Shown in pieces: positions 8,849-16,735 of a stretch of DNA of 60,780 nt. Location: contig CALVBH010000098.1 of assembly GCA_944325765.1 (NCBI GenBank), positions 1-60,780 on the forward strand. The letters are read 5' to 3'. Made by a program: the position numbers and the translations under genes. Every line of letters begins with the position of its first letter. Positions within the stretch are counted from its first letter, which is position 1. Under the pieces are notes generated by a model. It was given only the letters and a program-made list of their open reading frames with translations, had not been told where the DNA came from and searched no databases. This DNA comes from an uncultured Bacteroidales bacterium (GTDB lineage: Bacteria; Bacteroidota; Bacteroidia; Bacteroidales; UBA932).

Positions 8849-9271
8849 ATGGCAAAAATAGAGCAGGCCGCAAATGTGAATCTTGTCAGCCGTATATCGG
8901 CCGGAACGTATTTCAAGGGGGAAATCATTTCTCCGAATGACCTGCGGATAGACGGGAAATTCGAAGGCAGCATCGTGTCGGACGGCAAGGTGGTAGTAGG
9001 CGAGGGCGCGGAAGTGAATGCCGACATAGTATGTGTGAATGCCGATGTATGGGGTAAGACCAAGGGCAGCTTTACCGTAAAGGAAATAATGTCCATCAAG
9101 AGCGACTGTTCAGTGGAAGGCGAAATCAGCGTCCGCCGTCTGATAGTGGAACTCGGGGCTTCTTTCAACGGCTCCTGCCGCATGATAACGGAACAGGACT
9201 ATGAGAAGGCGGCTTCAGCCAGGACCTCCGGCCAACCTGTCCCGGTACAGCAGCCAGCCCAGAAGAAATAA
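8849..9271 (+). CDS. Bactofilin-family cytoskeletal protein
   Basis: A polymer-forming protein that self-assembles into filaments used as scaffolds for cell-wall or surface structures. The start at 8849 gives 140 residues. A right-handed beta-helix core of about residues 12-105 shows the repeated glycine/valine pattern (GTYFKGEIISPNDLRIDGKF, then EGSIVSDGKVVVGEGAEVNA), followed by a disordered tail rich in Q, P and A. It lies 26 bases after secA and is probably on the same transcript. Its TAA at 9269-9271 touches the termination T-run of the convergent SRP RNA gene. Confidence 0.9.
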   Translation: MAKIEQAANVNLVSRISAGTYFKGEIISPNDLRIDGKFEGSIVSDGKVVVGEGAEVNADIVCVNADVWGKTKGSFTVKEIMSIKSDCSVEGEISVRRLIVELGASFNGSCRMITEQDYEKAASARTSGQPVPVQQPAQKK

Positions 9272-9275
9272 AAAA

Positions 9276-9371
9276 GGGTAAGCTGAATACATCGCACCGC
9301 TACAACCGCTTACCCTTGCTACCTTCCGGTCCTGGGGGATTCAGCAGGAGCTGGTCGTGTATGACTTACCC
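9276..9371 (-). ncRNA. ffs: Signal recognition particle RNA, small bacterial type
   Basis: Read on the minus strand, the apical loop CCAGGACCGGAAGGTAGCA carries the conserved GGAA tetraloop and the symmetric and asymmetric bulges bound by Ffh. The ends pair (GGGTAAG at 9371-9365 with CTTACCC at 9282-9276), and GCTGAAT/ATTCAGC extends the helix inside. A T-run follows at 9275-9270. The 5' end falls five bases after a perfect TACATTTG box (9383-9376), so promoter, RNA and terminator agree. The length of about 96 nt lacks an Alu domain. Confidence 0.93.
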
Positions 9372-9375
9372 GATG

Positions 9376-9383
9376 CAAATGTA
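9376..9383 (-). promoter_or_regulatory. -7 promoter box TACATTTG for SRP RNA
   Basis: A perfect TAnnTTTG whose spacing to the paired 5' end of the RNA (five bases) calibrates the box-to-start distance for the other promoters in this window. Confidence 0.75.
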
Positions 9384-9449
9384 GTGATTTTTTCCGGAAT
9401 ACCAAAAATTACTGCAGCCTCCGTTTCAGTCAGGCAGAGGACGGGAGGA

Positions 9450-9926
9450 TTACTTCAGGCTGTCGAATATGAACGGAAGAATGTCGTCGACACGTTCGAA
9501 AACCAGGATTTTCTTCGCTCCGGCCAGGATGATTTTCATGTTTTTCCCTGCTTTTGTCTGATATTCGGCCATGACCTGGCGACAGGCACCGCAGGGTGAA
9601 GCCGGCAGTTCGCAGAGCCTGCCGTTCTGGGAGGCGGCTATCGCGATGGCTTCCATCGCAATGTCCGGATAGGCGGCGCTGGCATAGTACATGGCAGTCC
9701 TTTCAGCGCAGAGACCCGACGGGTACGCTATGTTTTCCTGATTCGCACCGGTGATGATTTCTCCGTTTGAAAGTTTCACTGCGGCGCCTACGTGGAATTT
9801 TGAATAAGGTGAATATGAACGGTTTGTGGCTTCTATGGCTTTTTCCGCCAGAATCCTTTCATTTTCCGGAAGTTCATCCGCGAAGTCGTATTCCCTGTAG
9901 GAGATATTGATTTCTTTCCGTATCAT
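9450..9926 (-). CDS. cdd: Cytidine deaminase
   Basis: A zinc enzyme of pyrimidine salvage that deaminates cytidine and deoxycytidine to uridine forms. The 158 residues match the homotetrameric type. Motifs are SPYSKFHVGAAV (substrate pocket), NIAYPSGLCAERTA with the zinc cysteine and catalytic glutamate, and SPCGACRQVMAE with the two other zinc cysteines. It is monocistronic, convergent with the SRP RNA and divergent from mnmA, with a TATATTTG box 24 bases upstream on its strand. Confidence 0.95.
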   Translation of the reverse strand: MIRKEINISYREYDFADELPENERILAEKAIEATNRSYSPYSKFHVGAAVKLSNGEIITGANQENIAYPSGLCAERTAMYYASAAYPDIAMEAIAIAASQNGRLCELPASPCGACRQVMAEYQTKAGKNMKIILAGAKKILVFERVDDILPFIFDSLK

Positions 9927-9950
9927 AACTTTCTATTGTGGCCGTAAAGC

Positions 9951-9958
9951 CAAATATA
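9951..9958 (-). promoter_or_regulatory. -7 promoter box TATATTTG for cdd
   Basis: A perfect box on the minus strand 24 bases before the cdd start. Confidence 0.6.
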
Positions 9959-10036
9959 ACGAGAATCGGAAAGAAATGCAAGTATTATTGTATTCCGGGC
10001 CAATCCGGAGAATCTGATTTACAGTAAGAAACAGAT

Positions 10037-11479
10037 ATGAAAGTTTGCGTCGGTCTGTCGGGAGGTGTCGACTCCAGTGTGGCTGCCCTTCTTCTCAAAA
10101 GGGCCGGATATGATGTTTTCGCCCTGTTCATGCAGAACTGGCATGATACCGCGGGGACGCTGCACGGGGACTGCGAATGGGAGGAGGACCGTTTCGTGGC
10201 CGAGATGGTGGCCAGAAAAATAGGAATCCCGTTCTATTTCGTGGATTTGAGCGAAGAGTACAGGAAAAGGGTAGTGGACTATATGTTCGACGAGTATTCG
10301 AAAGGCCGGACTCCGAATCCTGACGTATTGTGCAACAGGGAAATCAAATTCGACGCCTTTATGAAGTGCGCTATGAATCTCGGGGCGGATTTCGTGGCTA
10401 CGGGACATTATTGCCGCAAGGACGAGATAGCCGGGCCGGACGGAAGGCCGGTCTACAGGATTTTCGCCGGGACCGACCCTAACAAGGACCAGAGTTATTT
10501 CCTTTGCCAGCTTACTCAGGCCCAGCTGGCAAAGGCAATGTTCCCGATAGGGGACTTGGCCAAGCCCGAGGTGCGCCGCATTGCTGCGGAAGCCGGGCTT
10601 CCGTCAGCCGATAAAAAGGATTCACAGGGGATCTGTTTCGTGGGCAAGGTGGATCTGCCGGTTTTTCTGCAGCAGAAACTCGCGCCGTCTGAAGGGGATG
10701 TCGTGGAAGTATATGACGGATATTTCAGCGAAAACAGGCATTACCGTTTTATGGAAAACGTTCTGAACGGTCTGGAAAGAGACGGAGCAACTACACCGGT
10801 CAATATGGTGACTTCCTATATCTCCGAATCCAAGTCCCTGAAAGTGAATGATCCCGTACACGAAAAATCCGTGGAGGGCAATCCCGGGTTCGAGGGAGGC
10901 TGTTCTTCGGATGGAATCTTCGACCCTGCCAGAATCGCGGCCCTGTCCGACGGGACCCTGTATGAACTTTCCGAGCCGGTCAGGTATGATATCCGTTTCG
11001 AAACGGAGACTTACAGGTCGGGAAAGAAACATGTCAGAAAAACCAGATACAAGGATAATCCTTACGGAAAAATCATAGGGAAGCACAACGGGGCGCAGTT
11101 CTATACCATAGGGCAGCGCAAGGGCCTGAATATCGGAGGTCACAGCGACAGCCTTTTCGTCATAGCCACAGACATGGAATCCAACAGGATATACGTGGGC
11201 GAGGGCCACACCCACAAGGGGCTGTCCCGGAGCTGTCTGAGAATCGCTCCGGAAGATATTCACTGGATAAGGGAAGACCTGAGGATGAAGCCGGGCGAAA
11301 TCAGACGTTACCGTGTCCGCATAAGATACCGTCAGCCGCTGCAGGATGCAACGCTGATTATGAGAGACAACGGTCTGTTCGTGCTTTTTGACGAAGCTCA
11401 GCGGGGAATAACGGCAGGTCAGTTCGCTGTCTGGTATTCCTCCGCCGAGATGATAGGTTCAGGAGTAATCGATAAGTGA
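10037..11479 (+). CDS. mnmA: tRNA 2-thiouridylase MnmA with a large insertion
   Basis: It thiolates U34 of tRNA-Lys, -Glu and -Gln. The PP-loop GLSGGVDSSVA is at residues 6-16; the catalytic cysteines lie in TPNPDVLCNREIKF and DSQGICFVGK; the C-terminal domain begins at GKIIGKHNGAQFYTIGQRKG. The protein has 480 residues against about 360-380 in most bacteria. The excess lies between residues about 215 and 343, after LPVFLQQKL, where most homologues have only a short linker. The insert is low in recognisable motifs and polar. I recall Bacteroidales homologues also being enlarged here, but this insert looks unusually long. Confidence 0.93.
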   Translation: MKVCVGLSGGVDSSVAALLLKRAGYDVFALFMQNWHDTAGTLHGDCEWEEDRFVAEMVARKIGIPFYFVDLSEEYRKRVVDYMFDEYSKGRTPNPDVLCNREIKFDAFMKCAMNLGADFVATGHYCRKDEIAGPDGRPVYRIFAGTDPNKDQSYFLCQLTQAQLAKAMFPIGDLAKPEVRRIAAEAGLPSADKKDSQGICFVGKVDLPVFLQQKLAPSEGDVVEVYDGYFSENRHYRFMENVLNGLERDGATTPVNMVTSYISESKSLKVNDPVHEKSVEGNPGFEGGCSSDGIFDPARIAALSDGTLYELSEPVRYDIRFETETYRSGKKHVRKTRYKDNPYGKIIGKHNGAQFYTIGQRKGLNIGGHSDSLFVIATDMESNRIYVGEGHTHKGLSRSCLRIAPEDIHWIREDLRMKPGEIRRYRVRIRYRQPLQDATLIMRDNGLFVLFDEAQRGITAGQFAVWYSSAEMIGSGVIDK

Positions 11480-11492
11480 CGCTTTCTCCGGA

Positions 11493-12701
11493 CTACCGGG
11501 CAAGCGTGTTTCCCGGATAGTTTTTCAGACCCTCTTCGAGACAGTCGAGTGCTTTTACCATTTCCGGAACTTCCAGAACGTATGATATGCGTGCATGGTT
11601 CAGGCCTTTGCCCGGAGTCTTGTAGAAAGATGCCGCAGGCGTAATCATCGTGGTCTCGTTGTTCAGACGGAATTCCTCGAGCATCCAGCGTGCGAACTTC
11701 TCGGTATCGTCTACCGGCAGTTCCGCTATGGTATAGAAAGCTCCCATAGGAAGCGGTGTGAATACTCCAGGTATGCTGTTGAGCCTGTCTATCATATAAT
11801 TCCTTCTGCGGATGTATTCTTCACGCACTTCCCTGTAATATTCCGCCGGTGTGTCGAGTGCCCCGATGGCGGCGTACTGTCCGAGCACCGGAGGGCAGAG
11901 CCTTGCCTGCGCATATTTCATGGCTGCGGCCATCACATCTTTGTTATGCGAGACTATGCACCCTATCCTCGCTCCGCAAAGATTGTATCTCTTCGATACC
12001 GAGTCCACGAGGATGACGTTCTGGTCGAGGTCAGGAATGTTCATAGCAGAGAAATACGGCTCGTCCGAGTAGATGAATTCCCTGTACACTTCGTCCGAAA
12101 TCAGGAACAGGTCATGTTTGCGGGCAATCTCGCCGAGGGCGAGCATGTTTTCCTTGGAGTAAAGCGTACCGCACGGGTTTCCCGGATTGCATACCAGAAT
12201 GGCTTTGGTCCTGTCCGTGATGGCCTTCTCGAATTCCTCTATGTCCGGTACCTGGAAACCTTTTCTGATGTCGGTAGGTATGGCTTTGAGAGTGAGTCCG
12301 TTCATAAAAGCGAAAGTGTTGTAGTTCGTATAGAACGGTTCGAGAACGATCACTTCATCCCCTTCGTTGCAGGCGATTTCCAGTGCCATGTTCACGGCTT
12401 CGCTTCCGGCTACCGTTACGATGAGTTCGGAAACGTCTATGTCGATGCCGATACCTTTATAATATTTGTTGACAAGCCCTTCGCGAAGTTCCATCAGCCC
12501 CGCAGAGTTCGTATATGAAACATTTTTCAACCTGATATTCCTGACGGCTTCCAGGGCGCAGTCAGGAGACTTTATATCAGGCTGGCCGATGTTCAGATGA
12601 TATACTTTCACACCCTGCTTCTTGGCAGCGTCCGAAAGGGGAACCAACTTTCTGATGGCGGAAGCAGGCATCTGCCGGGCTTTCAATGAAATACTTGCCA
12701 T
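11493..12701 (-). CDS. Class I/II pyridoxal-phosphate aminotransferase, paralogue
   Basis: A 402-residue fold-type I PLP enzyme with the same order of motifs as the gene at 4237-5436: [38 protein letters not shown], and SVSKRYNLCGARIG with the PLP lysine. The C-terminal GLNHARISYVLE keeps the carboxylate-binding arginine. The first half of the two proteins aligns without gaps in most blocks. It is probably an aspartate or aromatic aminotransferase; which one is unclear. It is transcribed from a divergent promoter region shared with the lipoprotein gene at 12808. Confidence 0.9.
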   Translation of the reverse strand: MASISLKARQMPASAIRKLVPLSDAAKKQGVKVYHLNIGQPDIKSPDCALEAVRNIRLKNVSYTNSAGLMELREGLVNKYYKGIGIDIDVSELIVTVAGSEAVNMALEIACNEGDEVIVLEPFYTNYNTFAFMNGLTLKAIPTDIRKGFQVPDIEEFEKAITDRTKAILVCNPGNPCGTLYSKENMLALGEIARKHDLFLISDEVYREFIYSDEPYFSAMNIPDLDQNVILVDSVSKRYNLCGARIGCIVSHNKDVMAAAMKYAQARLCPPVLGQYAAIGALDTPAEYYREVREEYIRRRNYMIDRLNSIPGVFTPLPMGAFYTIAELPVDDTEKFARWMLEEFRLNNETTMITPAASFYKTPGKGLNHARISYVLEVPEMVKALDCLEEGLKNYPGNTLAR

Positions 12702-12741
12702 AATGATTCTTTTAAGTTAAATTTGTTAAATCGTATTCTTA

Positions 12742-12749
12742 CAAAGGTA
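12742..12749 (-). promoter_or_regulatory. -7 promoter box TACCTTTG for the second aminotransferase
   Basis: A perfect box on the minus strand, 40 bases before the ATG at 12701. An identical box on the plus strand lies 32 bases away. Confidence 0.65.
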
Positions 12750-12781
12750 AGAATTTTTCTTAAAAAATTCGGATATTTGCT

Positions 12782-12789
12782 TACCTTTG
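12782..12789 (+). promoter_or_regulatory. -7 promoter box TACCTTTG for the lipoprotein operon
   Basis: A perfect box 18 bases before the ATG at 12808. Its TTG at 12787-12789 is in frame and is not a start codon. Confidence 0.65.
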
Positions 12790-12807
12790 CCCGATAAAAA
12801 ACAGAAA

Positions 12808-14103
12808 ATGTTCAGGATCGCTTCATATATTCCATTGTCTTTCGCGGCATTGTTTCTGGCAGTATCCTGCGGCAGGGAGGCCGTTTCGGATTTTGTGCCT
12901 GCGGCATTGGCGGAAACGGCTGTTTCGGACACCTCGTCGGTATGGCACAAGTGCATTGCCGGCTACACCGGTTCCGGAAACGACGGTCCTATAGCCATAT
13001 TCGGCGGAGTAGAGGAGACGGCGGTGCTGTCCGAGGTCCTGCTTACGGCTGATATGTTCGACAACATAGACGGCAGTTCCGACCCGGACGGGCTTCCGGA
13101 TTTTGCCGGTGAGACTGTAATGCCGGTTTTCGATGCCGTGAATTCCCCTTATGCCGGCTACTTTGTTGCAGGAAACGGGGATTTTGTCAGGGAGGTGGCC
13201 ATGAAGGGCTTTTTGTCATCCGTATCCGGACATTGTTCCTCAAGTGCTTTCGATCAGAAATTGTCTCTGGAGAAGCCCGAAGCGAAACTTTTCATATTTT
13301 CTTCATCGCTGATGTCCGTTTCCGGCAATGAGGACGTGGAATATGTCCTGGAGCGGACAGGCAAGAATGTCGGTATACTGAATCCCGTGGAATCGTCAGT
13401 GTCGTTTTTCTTTTCGACGGCCCGTGAAAACACGAATCTCGGAGTATGGGCCGATGAGGCAGTGGTCCGTTCCGGTGTTTACTCCGGCGTATTCGGCAAG
13501 TTGCGGGCGAAATATGCCGACAGGCACAATGACTGTTACAGGGAATGGGCGGAAAGTCAGGAAATCGCCTGCCTTTCTCCGGAAATGAAGGGTAATGCCC
13601 GTGAAATGGTTCTCGGCTATCTGGAAGCATATCTCGATGCATCATATACGGTTCCGCTTTCATGCGTTATAGTCGATGACCCCGGAGCCTGTCATGCGGT
13701 GGATTCCCTCAATGCCGCCGTTGCGGAAATCCTGGCTTCTGAGGCTCCTGAAACAGAGGCTTGCAGAAGTGTACTGGCCGGGGACTTCGTATTTATCAGT
13801 CCGGTCCGGACTCTGGCCCGGGATGCATACGGCTGGCTGCGCAGGAACGACAGGTTTACACACTATGTGGCTGCGCCACAGGTGTGCGGATATGCCACGG
13901 CCGTCTCTCCTCGGGTGAATCCCGAAAATATCGTTGGAAACGGAGTGTTGGAAGACGGTTACAAATACGAGAGGCCGCAGGGATCGGACGTGGAGACATT
14001 CCTGTTCACTCCTGTCAGCCAAAGCAGTTTTGCGGACAGAGACCTGAGGATAATCAGGGATCTGGCTCCGGTAACTTATAAAAGTCTGATTTATGTATAT
14101 TAG
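12808..14103 (+). CDS. Lipoprotein of unknown function
   Basis: The 431-residue product begins MFRIASYIPLSFAALFLAVS with a lipobox ending in cysteine 21, so it should be lipid-anchored after export. I do not recognise the rest. It is a globular alpha/beta protein with segments such as GPIAIFGGVEETAVLSEVLL and a C-terminal third containing several aromatic-rich strands. The ATG at 12808 is used because the upstream in-frame TTG belongs to the promoter. Its last 11 bases overlap the exonuclease gene, so translation may be coupled. This context (lipoprotein, exonuclease, rRNA methyltransferase) gives no direct clue to function. Confidence 0.8.
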   Translation: MFRIASYIPLSFAALFLAVSCGREAVSDFVPAALAETAVSDTSSVWHKCIAGYTGSGNDGPIAIFGGVEETAVLSEVLLTADMFDNIDGSSDPDGLPDFAGETVMPVFDAVNSPYAGYFVAGNGDFVREVAMKGFLSSVSGHCSSSAFDQKLSLEKPEAKLFIFSSSLMSVSGNEDVEYVLERTGKNVGILNPVESSVSFFFSTARENTNLGVWADEAVVRSGVYSGVFGKLRAKYADRHNDCYREWAESQEIACLSPEMKGNAREMVLGYLEAYLDASYTVPLSCVIVDDPGACHAVDSLNAAVAEILASEAPETEACRSVLAGDFVFISPVRTLARDAYGWLRRNDRFTHYVAAPQVCGYATAVSPRVNPENIVGNGVLEDGYKYERPQGSDVETFLFTPVSQSSFADRDLRIIRDLAPVTYKSLIYVY

Positions 14104-14701
14104 CAGCATATCTCCCGAGGAAATACAGAAATTGGAGTATGCCGGTTTTCCGGGCAGCATCAGTGTCATCGATACTGCCGGTGCGGAATTCAACAGAGCG
14201 GTAAACTATCTCAGAGCACAGAAAATCATAGGATTCGATACGGAAACCAGGCCATGCTTTTCTCCGGATCAGCCGCGTTACGGAGTCGCCCTGCTGCAGT
14301 TGTGCGGACCTGAAAAGGCTTTTCTGTTCAGAATAAAAAGCCTCGGAATGCACCGCAGGCTGTGCAACCTCCTTTCGAACGGTAAAATCATCAAGGTAGG
14401 GGCTGCGGTATTGGATGACATAAGGGGACTGCAGCGCTATCGCGACTTCACGCCCAACGCTTTCGTGGATTTGCAGCGGATAGTAGGGGATTACGGGATT
14501 AAGGACAAGAGTGTCAAGAAGATGACTGCCATTATCCTCGGTTTCAGGATATCGAAGACCCAGCAGCTTTCGAACTGGGAGGCGGATGTCCTGTCGGAAT
14601 CGCAGATCCGGTATGCCGCCACCGATGCCTGGGTATGCAGGGAGATGTATCTGAAACTGATGAAATCTGAGAAAATCTTGGGAGAGCCATCTAACGGATG
14701 A
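14093..14701 (+). CDS. 3'-5' exonuclease of the DEDDy family
   Basis: An RNase D/WRN-type nuclease of 202 residues with only the catalytic domain. The four acidic residues are visible: IGFDTETRP (ExoI, D and E), KVGAAVLDDIRGL (ExoII, D) and RYAATDAWVCREMY (ExoIII, YxxxD), with two-metal catalysis expected. There is no HRDC domain, so the substrate could be RNA or DNA. The start overlaps the lipoprotein gene by 11 bases, and its stop overlaps the next start as ATGA. Confidence 0.9.
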   Translation: MYISSISPEEIQKLEYAGFPGSISVIDTAGAEFNRAVNYLRAQKIIGFDTETRPCFSPDQPRYGVALLQLCGPEKAFLFRIKSLGMHRRLCNLLSNGKIIKVGAAVLDDIRGLQRYRDFTPNAFVDLQRIVGDYGIKDKSVKKMTAIILGFRISKTQQLSNWEADVLSESQIRYAATDAWVCREMYLKLMKSEKILGEPSNG

Positions 14702-15900
14702 GTATGAAAAAAGTGATTTTGAAAAGGGGCAGGGAGGATTCTGTCCTGCGTTTCCATCCCTGGATTTTTTCCGGAGCAGTCGCCGATGTTCATGGCAGTC
14801 CGGATGAAGGTGATTTGGTGGCTGTATGTTCCTGCGACGGGAGCGTGCTTGCATTCGGCCACTGGCAGATAGGCTCGATTGCTGTGCGCATATTGAGTTT
14901 CGGGCCGGATATGCCAGGTCTGGATTTCTGGGAGGAAATGCTGTCGAAAGCATTGGCAGTCAGAAAGGCTGTCTTGCCGGCATTCTCCGGAACGGAAACA
15001 GACTGTTACAGACTCGTACATGGTGAGGGGGACAGTCTTCCCGGGCTTATAGTGGACTATTACCGCGGAGTGTGCGTGATACAGGCCCATTCAGCCGGAA
15101 TGTTCAGGGCTAAAAGGCAGATAGCGGAAGCGTTGCGGAGGATATATGGTCCTGAACTTCTTGCCATATATGACAAGAGTTCGGGCACCGCTCCTTTCAA
15201 GGCAGGGCTCGACCTGGTGGACGGATATCTGTATCGCAGTCCGGAGTTTTCCGGAGACGATCAGACAGTCACGGAAAACGGTCACAGGTTCATAGTCAAC
15301 TGGACATCCGGTCAGAAAACAGGCTTTTTCCTCGACCAGAGGGAAAACAGGGCTTTGGTGGAGAAGTATTCCCGCGGGAGAAATGTCCTGAATCTGTTCT
15401 GTTATACCGGAGGCTTTTCCGTTTATGCCCTTGCGGGCGGAGCGGCGTCCGTGGTGTCTGTGGACAGTTCGAAAAAGGCTATGGAACTGGTGGACAGGAA
15501 TGTGGCTTTAAACGGGTTCGATGACGGACGTCATACCGGACTTTGCTGTGACGCCATCGATTATCTTAAGACCGTCCCGGAAGGCGGATTCGACCTTATG
15601 ATAGTGGACCCTCCCGCTTTTGCCAAACACAGGGGAGCATTGAAAAATGCACTCAGGGCGTATCAGAGACTTAATGCTTCGGCTATTTCGAAGGTTGCGT
15701 CAGGAGGACTGGTCTTTACGTTCAGCTGTTCGCAGGTGGTGGACAAGGAGGCGTTTGCGTTGGCTGTATTTTCCGCAGCCGCCCAGACAGGTCGGAATGT
15801 AAGGATTCTCGACAGACTGAACCAGCCGGCAGACCATTCCGTCAATATCTATCATCCGGAAGGGGAGTATCTGAAGGGCCTTCTGCTGTATGTAGAGTGA
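14698..15900 (+). CDS. RlmI-like 23S rRNA cytosine-5 methyltransferase
   Basis: A class I SAM-dependent methyltransferase of 400 residues. The N-terminal PUA domain is seen in KRGREDSVLRFHPWIFSGAV, a central EEHD-like region follows, then the Rossmann domain with motif I NLFCYTGGFSVYALAGGA, acidic SVDSS, motif IV MIVDPPAFAK, and FTFSCSQVV carrying a conserved cysteine. The relatives RlmI and RlmK/L act on 23S rRNA; E. coli RlmI makes m5C1962. The target here is inferred by family. The gene is last in the three-gene operon with coupled ATGA overlap. Confidence 0.88.
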   Translation: MSMKKVILKRGREDSVLRFHPWIFSGAVADVHGSPDEGDLVAVCSCDGSVLAFGHWQIGSIAVRILSFGPDMPGLDFWEEMLSKALAVRKAVLPAFSGTETDCYRLVHGEGDSLPGLIVDYYRGVCVIQAHSAGMFRAKRQIAEALRRIYGPELLAIYDKSSGTAPFKAGLDLVDGYLYRSPEFSGDDQTVTENGHRFIVNWTSGQKTGFFLDQRENRALVEKYSRGRNVLNLFCYTGGFSVYALAGGAASVVSVDSSKKAMELVDRNVALNGFDDGRHTGLCCDAIDYLKTVPEGGFDLMIVDPPAFAKHRGALKNALRAYQRLNASAISKVASGGLVFTFSCSQVVDKEAFALAVFSAAAQTGRNVRILDRLNQPADHSVNIYHPEGEYLKGLLLYVE

Positions 15901-15958
15901 TTTAAGGCGAAATTATTTCCTGAGGCCGGAATAATTTTGCGGATTAAGGAAAAAATGC

Positions 15959-15966
15959 TATATTTG
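15959..15966 (+). promoter_or_regulatory. -7 promoter box TATATTTG for tRNA-Cys
   Basis: A perfect box 26 bases upstream of the mature 5' end of tRNA-Cys, giving a short leader of about 20 nt. Confidence 0.65.
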
Positions 15967-15992
15967 CATTCCTTTCAATGGAAGACATACAA

Positions 15993-16063
15993 GGTGCTAT
16001 GGCCGAGTGGTTAGGCAATGGTCTGCAAAACCATGTACAGCAGTTCGATTCTGCTTGGCACCT
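15993..16063 (+). tRNA. tRNA-Cys (anticodon GCA)
   Basis: Acceptor strands GGTGCTA (15993-15999) and TGGCACC (16056-16062) pair with one G-T; the discriminator is T. The anticodon stem ATGGT/ACCAT encloses CTGCAAA with GCA at 16025-16027, and the T arm has GTTCGATTC. CCA is not encoded. Confidence 0.96.
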
Positions 16064-16072
16064 CTGAAATGA

Positions 16073-16106
16073 ACAGCGGGGATTCCGGAATCGGGATCCC
16101 CGCTGT
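16073..16106 (+). terminator. Hairpin after tRNA-Cys
   Basis: ACAGCGGGGAT (16073-16083) pairs with ATCCCCGCTGT (16096-16106), an 11-bp perfect stem directly behind the tRNA. A T-run is lacking, so it may also serve in 3' end processing. Confidence 0.6.
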
Positions 16107-16136
16107 CTCTATGTAGAATATGGCTGATTCGGAAAT

Positions 16137-16255
16137 AAAAAAAATGAGTGTCGGCACCTCACGTGCGGACCCTCATACTAACCACATAATTAATAACACT
16201 AAAACTAATAACCAATAAGCTGTGAAGGTTTTGGAATAACCTTTCGATCAACTCG
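16137..16255 (-). ncRNA. Candidate small RNA with its own promoter and terminator
   Basis: On the minus strand a perfect TACCTTTG box (16267-16260) is followed by about 118 bases without a gene, then a strong terminator. The terminator stem combines ATGAG/CTCAT, GTC/GAC and GCAC/GTGC between 16176 and 16144, with eight T residues (16144-16137). A 6-bp hairpin (16243-16238 with 16230-16225) lies near the 5' end, and the middle is an A+T-rich single-stranded stretch. A four-codon ATG TGG TTA GTA TGA reading frame is present and probably meaningless. I do not recognise a known RNA family. Confidence 0.5.
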
Positions 16256-16259
16256 GGTG

Positions 16260-16267
16260 CAAAGGTA
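16260..16267 (-). promoter_or_regulatory. -7 promoter box TACCTTTG for the candidate sRNA
   Basis: A perfect box on the minus strand, 75 bases downstream of the 16342-16722 gene's stop codon, with no CDS ahead of it before the terminator. Confidence 0.5.
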
Positions 16268-16341
16268 CTGCTTTTTTTGATATCTCCAAACTTTTTTTGA
16301 CTTTTTTGCATTTTTTAAGTAAAAATCAGTGAAAAAAGCCC

Positions 16342-16722
16342 TTATCTGACTGCAAGAATCCTGTCCACCACGTATTTTTGCTGTCCCCTCCAGGGCAGAC
16401 TCCCGAGATATTCCTTGTAATGGAGTTCCACCAGTTTTCCGCTGCACCTCATCAGAGAGTCGGCTACCTCGGGATCGGTTATGGAAAATTCGAATTCATA
16501 CGACTGGATGGCCGATGTGGTGTTTTTCATTTTGGAGTTGAAACCAGCCTGTATTACCTTCCCTTCGTAAGTCTTGAATATATATCCCTTGTATACGACG
16601 AAATTCAGTTCACCGGCCTTGACGCCTTCGCCGAAAACGAAGTAGAATTTAAAGAAGACGAACAGTGCCAGCAACGCTGCGGCTATGACAGCGGAAATTC
16701 CTATGATTCTGCCTTTTTTCAT
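16342..16722 (-). CDS. Small membrane-anchored conserved hypothetical protein
   Basis: The 126-residue product has an N-terminal membrane segment of about residues 7-28 (IIGISAVIAAALLALFVFFK) and a soluble domain with GELNFVVYKGYIFKTYEGKV, a pattern I associate with a Bacteroidales family of unknown function that has sometimes been mislabelled 6-phosphogluconate dehydrogenase. Nothing in the sequence supports that enzyme: there is no Rossmann motif. It lies 13 bases downstream of the GH3 gene and is probably co-transcribed. Confidence 0.75.
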   Translation of the reverse strand: MKKGRIIGISAVIAAALLALFVFFKFYFVFGEGVKAGELNFVVYKGYIFKTYEGKVIQAGFNSKMKNTTSAIQSYEFEFSITDPEVADSLMRCSGKLVELHYKEYLGSLPWRGQQKYVVDRILAVR

Positions 16723-16735
16723 GCTGTATCAGTAT

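Noticed and set aside
16160-16180. A trp-type leader peptide (ATG TGG TTA GTA TGA) acting as an attenuator
   Set aside because: It has only one Trp codon and no amino-acid biosynthesis gene follows; the hairpin ends the transcript before any gene.
16342-16722. 6-phosphogluconate dehydrogenase
   Set aside because: I recall this label on similar small Bacteroidales proteins, but the sequence has no Rossmann fold or catalytic motif and is only 126 residues.
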